DNA from: Saccoglossus kowalevskii
Taxonomy: Eukaryota > Hemichordata > Enteropneusta > Harrimaniidae
Direction of reading: 5' to 3'
NCBI RefSeq assembly: GCF_000003605.2
Contig: NW_003135361.1
Location: forward strand, 96,396-151,853
Length of the DNA: 55,458 nt
Part shown: piece by piece, positions 47,611 to 55,458 of the stretch
How the letters are laid out: the number at the start of each line of letters is the position of its first letter
How positions within the stretch are numbered: position 1 is the stretch's first letter
Program-made: the position numbers and the translations under genes
The notes under the pieces: generated by a model
What the model saw: the letters and a program-made list of their open reading frames with translations, nothing else
Database searches by the model: none
Told to the model about the DNA's origin: nothing

Positions 47611-50600
47611 TGAGAGCCTCTTACTTTTATTCTATAACAATTATACAAGTTACTCTAAGAATTCTGGGTATCTATTACGCTTCCAAACCTACCAATCAGA
47701 TTGTCTGTATTCTTGCTTCTCTATACTTTGCACCAATCAAAACTCTTATAACGCAATGACATATGTTTTTTTATCAAAGTCATCACTGTCATTAATCGCT
47801 GGCTGATAAGTGTGCGATTGTTTACTCGAATACCAGAATTCATCTCTAAACAAAAAACGTATGCCCGCACGCTTACCAATGTACGTAATGACCAGATAGT
47901 CACACTACAAGTTCATATAGATGTCATCTCACCGGTCGTAACTTCAAACAATGTAATAAAAAATACAGTAGCCCATAATACGCAATGCATGTACATTATA
48001 TTATATTATATGCAAATACAATCACAATAGTGAATTTTCTCAATTCGTGGTATGGAGTAGAAGATCGCCGTAGAATGAATTGAATATGCGTGCATTTTCC
48101 TATTATTAGTAAGTATAGAAAACACGAGTGCAACAAATTATACTAAAAACTCGCTCAACGAATATTCAACCGGCATTGATAATAACGAGATGAATATCAG
48201 TGGAAATATTTGCATTCTTCACTTTTTTGCAACAGGTATTAGTATTTTTAGGTAAAAGACTTATAAATTGTCAGTGTATCTCGGAGTAAGACTTTAATCA
48301 TTCCTAAATGTGGGAAAAGAATTTATTGTATTGGCAGAGATGTTGCATAATCAATAATTAATATAGATATGTGAGTAAATGACGTTAAAATATAGCGTGG
48401 GTAGTTTATTGCCTTAGTGGAAAACCTTGTATTCATTCGTGTACATCGATTGTACTTAGTTTTAGGAAGAACTTTCAGTACAGGATATTTCAGTATTAAA
48501 TATTTTTAAATAAATACACTTTAAATTGTGTTTGATGCATATTAATTGCCTAGGCATTGGAGCGGCTAACTAGCAACATATTGCAAAGGGAATTGCAGAA
48601 ATCACTCCTAATTGTTGATAGTTTGAAAAGTCTCATCAATTTAATGACAAAAACACAACTTTGCGATTTGTTAAACTTTGATTTTGGGTCTCTGATTGGA
48701 AATGAAATAAAGCACATATTGAGAAATCGATATTCTTTGTGTTATGAGTGACTTACTAGGTAATAGTTTTAACATTTACATTTTATCAAAAACTGGACCC
48801 TTTGGGGTTATTTGTTTTTGATTTAATTTTGATCTAATTGTATCTGTAGCGTGCTAATTTTAGCTGCGGATATTTAGCACAAACGGATCTAATTGCGCAG
48901 TGATCCGGTACGGAGAACATTCGTGGTACTCGTGTGCAGTTAAACGTACACTTCAGTGACTTTTAATTTCCCAATATTTCGACAGACTACAAAATGAAAC
49001 GAACAAGCATTTGTTCCGTCCAAGGACATGTATATTTAAATTTGCGAAACATAGGTTAATGAAACATTGAATATGTTGGCCTAAGGCAAAATTATTTATT
49101 TTTCATTATATGTCGCATGCAAGCTGTGACGGTGGGTAATATAACACTTTACAGTAAAGGGCATGTTCAATCTAGCAAATGAAAATTGCGAAAATAGCAT
49201 CATCACTGGACCACAACATCTAGTGGTGAATTCGTGCATTTTATTCGATACTTGTAATGTACCAAGTCGCGATAAATTGATGAAATATGGTGAAAGTAAT
49301 TGATTTTTTTACATTTAATATAAATCATGATAAGACCGAATAAAATGTTCACAAAACATAACTCAATATTTAAGTAAAAATAATTGACAGTTAGAATGTA
49401 TATATGATTATATTTTTAATTCTTTTTTTTCATAATTTTTAGTTGCATTTGTTGGTGATTTCATTTTTGTTCGCCACATTGTTTTGTTGATGCGTGCCTC
49501 CAGGGAGATCAAAGCGCTTAATTCACTGAACACTCGCTAAGATGTAAAATCCATTTAAAAACTGGGGACGTCAGCTGATAAATATATGCCATAGCAAACG
49601 GATGACCTTTAAACAAACTATGGCTGCATTGCCGCATTTTGAATATCTAAATCAATCGAAACAATTATACCTACCCCATGTATATTAAGGTGTGAGTTCA
49701 TGTGAATTCTCAAATTGTATTGTCACTGTCAATTTCACGAGCGTATAAACAAATTGCAATGAACACGTTTTACTTTAACACATGTGCTCCGACATAGTAA
49801 ATGTATTCTTTAAAAACGTGACTGTATGGCGTTGATTTTCATTCAAACACTGTATCATCATTAGTATATCCTAAATACGTATCTAAGTATATATTTAGAA
49901 TAAATATGAATACAATTTAACACACATACTATAGAGCACTGCAGTTTGTTGTTAGTTGTTGGATACCAATTACGGGTTATAAACTCTATCTGGGAAATAT
50001 TTTAATTAACTGTATTTATCAATTTGTGCCACCCAGTTGCTTTTGTTTATCGTAAAATACGACGTTGATAACGCTAATACACCAGTGATATCTATACACT
50101 TTCAACAAATTATGTTTCGAATTTGTTAAATAAAAACATTTGTGCTGATACGTCTTTGAAAATAAAGATTTGGGTTTAAAGCTGATATTTAAAACAAGTG
50201 GCTTGAAACTTGAGGCTCCCTTCGTCAAAACATTCGTGCTTTTAACGCATTTGTGTCCTCTCGAGAAAAAACACAGCATCAAATATTGTTTTCTTAAATA
50301 ATCTACGAGCAACAACTAAATGTGTACTGCGCAGAATTCTCATGTCACGATAAGCCATGCAATCGGCAGACAATTTAATTTCCTGTGCCTGAACGATATA
50401 CTGCCTTTAAATCACAAGTAGCCATAACTTTTACTCTAATGACGTGGAACGCTTTCATCAAAATCCATGTAAGTCGGATGCAATCCTAGCAATATAGAAT
50501 TATCACAAACTAGTGAATTTATTTGTACTGCTATATTGCCCAAGCTAGATATTGTCGAAAAAAACATGTCATGATAAACCTTAGTTAAGTTCATTCATTC

Positions 50601-50640
50601 TATTGAGATATGGTGTTGCATCCTTATATATACCATTGCA
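47611..50640. other. non-coding stretch
   Basis: No supported gene. Open frames at 48557-48751 and 50019-50315 show no recognisable domain. The right side grades into decayed satellite sequence after about 50600. Confidence 0.5.
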
Positions 50641-50946
50641 TAACAGTAGTGCGTACACTACATCATATACAATAATGTAATTTTCTTATCGCGTCCTTGA
50701 CAGTAGTACATTGTACATAAATCACCGTATATTGCCAATATAAGCGTATATTACCCATATTGCAAACTCGTTAATAATGTTTGGCTTGCAAATCGACTTT
50801 GACAGGTGTGTATTGCTCATGGTGTATCGCTACGAGTATATTTATGACAGCAGTGTAATTCCCACCATTTGCAGTAGCGTACTGCCAGTTGATGTTTTGC
50901 CCATATATATATTACACACTTCACATTTGTGTATTTTATATGTCGT
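50641..50946 (+). repeat. decayed left edge of the 49/40-bp satellite
   Basis: CAGTAGTGCGTACAC, GACAGTAGTACATTG, GACAGGTGTGTATTGC, GACAGCAGTGTAATTCC and GCAGTAGCGTACTGCC recur at irregular spacing, often near 45-55 bp. They resemble the core unit of the adjoining array and look like old, diverged units. Confidence 0.55.
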
Positions 50947-53850
50947 ACAACAACAGTAGTGTATTGCACATATTGCAACTGTGTCAGTAGTGATATATTT
51001 GATAGTAGTGTATTGCACAAGTGTCAGTAATGATATATTTGATAGTAGTGTATTATACGTATTGCAACTGTGTCAGTAGTGACATATTTGATTGTAGTGT
51101 ATTACACGTATTGCAACTGTGTCAGTAGTGATATATTTGATAGTAGTGTATTGCACAAGTGTCAGTAATGATATATTTGATAGTAGTGTATTACAGGTAT
51201 TGCAACTGTGTCAGTAGTGACATATTTGATTGTAGTGTATTACACGTATTGCACCAGTGTCAGTAGTGACATATTTGATAGTAGTGTATTGCAACTGTGT
51301 CAGTAATGATATATTTGATAGTAGTGTATTACACGTATTGCACCAGTGTCAGTAGTGACATATTTGATAGTAGTGTATCACACGTATTGCAACTGTGTCA
51401 GTAGTGACATATTTGATAGTAGTGTATTGCAACTGTGTCAGTAGTGACATATTTGATAGTAGTGTAATACACGTATTGCACCAGTGTCAGTCATGACATA
51501 TTTGATAGTGGTGTATTACATGTATTGCACCAGTGTCAGTAGTGACATATTTGATTGTAGTGTATTATACGTATTGCAACTGTGTCAGTAGTGACATATT
51601 TGATAGTAGTGTATTGCAACTGTGTCAGTAGTGACATATTTGATAGTAGTGTATTGCAACTGTGTCAGTAGTGACATATTTGATAGTAGTGTATTGCAAC
51701 TATGTCAGTAGTGACATATTTGATAGTAGTATATTGCACCAGTGTCAGTAGTGACATATTTGATAGTAGTGTATTACACGTATAGCACCAGTATCAGTAG
51801 TGACATATTTGATAGTAGTGTATTACACGTATTGCACCAGTGTCAGTAGTGACATATTTGATTGTATTGTATTACACGTATTGCACCAGTGTCAGTAGTG
51901 ACATATTTGATTGTAGTGTATTATAGGTATTGCAACTGTGTCAGTAGTGACATATTTGATAGTAGTGTATTGCAACTGTGTCAGTAGTGACATATTTGAT
52001 AGTAGTGTATTGCAACTATGTCAGTAGTGACATATTTGATAGTAGTATATTGCACCAGTGTCAGTAGTGACATATTTGATGGTAGTGTATTACACGTATT
52101 GCACCAGTGTCAGTAGTGACATATTTGATAGTAGTGTATTACACGTATTGCACCAGTGTCAGTAGTGACATATTTGATTGTATTGTATTACACGTATTGC
52201 ACCAGTGTCAGTAGTGACATATTTGATAGTAGTGTATTACACGTATTGCACCAGTGTCAGTAGTGACATATTTGATAGTAATGTTTTACACGTATTGCAA
52301 CTGTGTCAGTAGTGACATATTTGATAGTAGTGTATTACACGTATTGCACCAGTGTCAGTAGTGACATATTTGATAGTAGTGTATTACACGTATTGTACCA
52401 GTGTCAGTAGTGACATATTTGATAGTAGTGTATTGCAACTGTGTCAGTAATGATATAGTTGATTGTAGTGTATTGCAACTGTGTCAGTAATGATATATTT
52501 GATAGTAGTGTATTGCAACTGTGTCAGTAGTGACATATTTGATTGTAGTGTATTGCAACTGTGTCAGTAATGATATATTTGATAGTAGTGTATTGCACCA
52601 GTGTCAGTAGTGACATATTTGATAGTAGTGTATTACACGTATTGCAACTGTGTCAGTAGTGACATATTTGATTGTAGTGTATTGCAACTGTGTCAGTAAT
52701 GATATATTTGATTGTAGTGTATTGCAACTGTGTCAGTAATGATATATTTGATAGTAGTGTATTGCACGTATTCCACCAGTGTCAGTAGTGACATATTTGA
52801 TAGTAGTGTATTACACGTATTGCAACTATGTCAGTAGTGATATATTTGATAGTAGTGTATTGCAACTGTGTCAGTAGTGACATATTTGACAGTAGTGTAT
52901 TGCAACTGTGTCAGTAATGATATATGTGATTGTAGTGTATTGCAACTGTGTCAGTAATGATATATTTGATAGTAGTGTATTGCAACTGTGTCAGTAGTGA
53001 CATATTTGATTGTAGTGTATTGCAACTGTGTCAGTAGTGACATATTTGATTGTAGTGTATTGCAACTGTGTCAGTAATGATATGTTTGATAGTAGTGCAT
53101 TACACGTATTGCAACTGTGTCAGTAGTGACATATTTGATAGTAGTGTATTACACGTATTGGACCAGTGTCAGTGGTGACATATTTGATAGTAGTGTATTG
53201 CACGTATTGCACCAGTGTCAGTAGTGACATATTTGATAGTAGTGTATTACACGTATTTCACCAGTGTCAGTAGTGACATACTTGATAGTAGTGTATTACA
53301 CGTATTGCATCAGTGTCAGTAGTGACATATTTGATAGTAGTGTATTACACGTATTGTGCCAGTGTCAGTAGTGACATATTTGATAGTAGTGTATTACACG
53401 TATTGCACCAGTGTCAGTAGTGACATATTTGATAGTAGTGTATTACACGTATTGCACCCGTGTCAGTAGTGACATATTTTATAGTAGTGTATTACACGTA
53501 TTGCACCAGTGTCAGTAGTGACATATTTGATAGTAGTGTATAGCACGTATTGCACCAGTTTCAGTAGTGACATATTTGATAGTTGTGTATTACACGTATT
53601 GCACCAGTGTCAGTAGTGATATATTTGATAGTAGTGTATTACACGTATTGCACCAGTGTCAGTAGTGATATATTTGATAGTAGTGTATTGCACGTATTGC
53701 ACTAGTGGCAATAGTGACATATTTGATAGTAGTGTATTGCACGTATTGCACTAGTGGCAATAGTGACATATTTGATAGTAGTGTATTGCACGTATTGCAC
53801 TAGTGGCAATAGTGACATATTTGATAGTAGTGTATGTATTGCACACGTGA
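50947..53850 (+). repeat. 49/40-bp minisatellite array, roughly 60 units
   Basis: Every unit shares CAGTAGTGACATATTTGAT, then AGTAGTGTATT. It then has either ACACGTATTGCACCAGTGT (49-bp unit) or GCAACTGTGT (40-bp unit). The two lengths differ by ACACGTATT, which sits between two ATT triplets, as expected if the short unit arose by slippage. Units are mixed in blocks and are highly alike in the centre. A third variant, with CACTAGTGGCAATAGTGACA, forms three nearly identical 49-bp copies at the right end (about 53698-53840). The array is non-coding: frames are quickly closed. Confidence 0.95.
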
Positions 53851-54650
53851 CTGTAGTATAATATTCACCCTGCACCCTTTACATTATTATAATGTTCGTA
53901 TTGCAATATATTGCAGATTCTATGATTTATTTATTGCATATATTGAACATTGACGTCTGTGAACTGCTCATATTACACAGTTGACAGCTTACAATCCATA
54001 TTGCATTAGTGAAATTACCAGATTGTGTACAATGACAATGATGGATTACCAATAGTTCTCTAAAACAGAGGACCCTTGGGAGAAGCGTAGTGTCTACATT
54101 ACTAAGATGTATTACATCCAACACGCTGACGGTTTGCCAACATTGCCTTTTGAAAACGATGTATCGCCAGTATTATATCATTTGCGATGTGATATCGAAC
54201 ACATTACCGTATTATCAGTGGTATAACCTACCATTCACAATTAAGAGTACTAGTATTATTCATTGTACTCTGGATAAAAGTTCGTGCAGATATTACATTC
54301 CCGAAGAATGTATTGTCAATATTATATCCAGAACAATATATATTATTCTACACATATTGAGTAGGTGGTATATAGCGCATATTGATTCTTCAAATTGCTA
54401 TTAGCAATTGTTGAATCCTGAACGATGTTCACAATGCATAAACTGTAATGGCCATAGCAAATCCCAAAACGATGTCTACTGCGAATTGAACTGCCAAGTT
54501 TACGAATGCACAGGAAGGAATCCACGGCATACTGTTATGCGCTTGAACATGTCAATTTCACGTGTCTTTGATGGAATTAGGATATCACTTAACATATTGA
54601 ATAGGCATTGTAAAACGCAATAGACTAATCTACCATATACACATTCTGAG
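53851..54650 (+). repeat. decayed right edge of the satellite
   Basis: TATTGCAATATATTGCAG, TTATTGCATATATTGAAC, ATATTGCATTAGTG, ATTGAGTAGGTGGTATATAGC and ATTGAATAGGCATTG recur, echoing the array unit without clear periodicity. Open frames at 54090-54623 overlie this zone and are not considered genes. Confidence 0.4.
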
Positions 54651-55458
54651 TGTAAAGAATCACGGAAGCACGAAAACCTCCTCTCAGCGCATTCACTGAG
54701 ATCTGTTTCATCCCGGTCTCTAACAATTAAAAGCAAGATTATAATTGATATGTTATGCTCATTAGTGAGATAAGCCGTGTTGCCAAGCGACAGATGCACG
54801 TAGATACAACAAAATTACTGTGGCTACGATCATTCTGAAATTCAAGTAAGATATGATCAACCATCTGACGATCATGGATCAACCATTCCGCATGACTATG
54901 ATTTATGTTATTGTTTGTGGTATGCATGTGGGAAAACACGATTGCTCCAACGTCATCGTGTGCTCTAGCATTTCATATTATCCAACCGGCGACATGACAT
55001 ATAACTTATGTGGCGTTTTACTGGACGACACAAGCGCCTCGCTACGATGTCATTACAGTCTATTTACATTCATACCTGACGGCCGTGAATTTAATTGGCT
55101 ATATGCAGATGACGTCAACGTGAAGCATTGTTAATCATCAGAAAAAGAACGCGTGATAAGTGTGAATTGCGGGTGATGAGATATCACTAGCACGGTATCT
55201 AGGCGTTAGAGGAGTAGCGCATAGCAAGGGTTTGAAATGTACACATCTCGAGAAACGCCACATCACATACGTCGAACGTTGAATAATTTAATCTTAATAA
55301 TGGCATCTCACGAATAAGTTGTTGCAGTTGAAAGGCTTATTAATATTTTGAAGAACTCAAAATATCCAGCGTTTGCGGTATTAGGAACGCTATAGTCATT
55401 ATGATTTTTGATTATATAATGACACATATAACAGTAGTATTGAACACCCTTCTTTTTC
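54651..55458. other. terminal stretch with one candidate ORF
   Basis: No repeat recognised. The frame at 54853-55134 is listed separately. The remainder to the window end holds nothing supported. Confidence 0.45.
54853..55134 (+). CDS. hypothetical ORF, 93 codons
   Basis: From ATG at 54853 to TAA at 55132-55134. Roughly half of the codons end in G or C, noticeably more than the local base composition would give, which is the main point in its favour. The product has a hydrophobic patch near residues 16-25 (MIYVIVCGMH), several cysteines, and ends FNWLYADDVNVKHC. I recognise no domain. It may be an exon or a small gene; no splice sites or poly-A signal clearly support it. Confidence 0.25.
   Translation: MINHLTIMDQPFRMTMIYVIVCGMHVGKHDCSNVIVCSSISYYPTGDMTYNLCGVLLDDTSASLRCHYSLFTFIPDGREFNWLYADDVNVKHC

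Noticed and set aside
50947-53850. CRISPR-like appearance of the 49/40-bp array
   Set aside because: Repeats abut with no unique spacers, the whole unit is repeated, there are no cas genes, and the DNA is animal-like. It is a minisatellite.
54090-54623. Open frames to the right of the satellite
   Set aside because: They overlie decayed satellite sequence and conflict with frames on the other strand.

Overview
The window reads as animal (metazoan) nuclear DNA, probably from a marine invertebrate. It is strongly A+T rich (roughly two thirds A+T by eye). It has no bacterial-style gene packing and no long open frame, and it carries many simple repeats, small inverted-repeat transposons, tRNA-related fragments and two minisatellites. 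The phylum cannot be fixed from this sequence. Two runs of N (13722-13771 and 28790-29342) show that it comes from a draft scaffold. No complete conserved protein-coding gene was recognised. The window is best read as intergenic or long-intron DNA made of decayed mobile elements plus tandem arrays, with a few candidate exons.

Layout. 1-12.6 kb: unremarkable A+T-rich DNA with a possible promoter-like cluster near 350, a tRNA-like fragment near 1.4 kb, microsatellites, and copies of a small TTAA-flanked inverted-repeat element (about 5.7, 6.1, 11.0 and 12.6 kb). 12.84-14.67 kb: the most structured element. Long terminal inverted repeats (about 200-270 bp) enclose a minus-strand gene relic, whose reading is spread over three frames and interrupted by a 50-N gap. 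The relic has a cysteine-containing N-terminal part, a second CxxC motif, a Gly/Trp-rich C-terminal block and an acidic tail. 14.6-17.3 kb: a possible exon with a strong donor site, a short basic ORF with an AT-hook-like motif, and a three-copy degenerate repeat of about 110 bp. 20.3 kb: a second well-preserved TTAA element. 21.1 kb: a hairpin MITE. 27.3-28.3 kb: a 41-bp minisatellite. 28.8-29.3 kb: assembly gap. 32.1-32.3 kb: a foldback element with tRNA-like sequence in one arm. 34.4-35.1 kb: an interspersed repeat with internal duplication ending in ACGG-type repeats. 38.6 kb: a degraded TTAA element. 42.75-43.2 kb: a G+C-richer patch with divergent open frames. 43.3 kb: a tRNA-Leu-like fragment. 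47.07-47.61 kb: two candidate exons with plausible donor sites. 50.6-54.65 kb: a large minisatellite built from 49-bp and 40-bp versions of one unit, with higher-order duplications and decayed edges.

The features do not form a pathway or operon. What links them is repeat biology: an apparently autonomous-type element reduced to a relic, several non-autonomous inverted-repeat families, and two arrays that grow by multi-unit duplication. The best leads for something undescribed are the inverted-repeat element at 12.84-14.67 kb, the multi-copy TTAA element, and the two-length satellite. All protein identifications are made by eye and are tentative.
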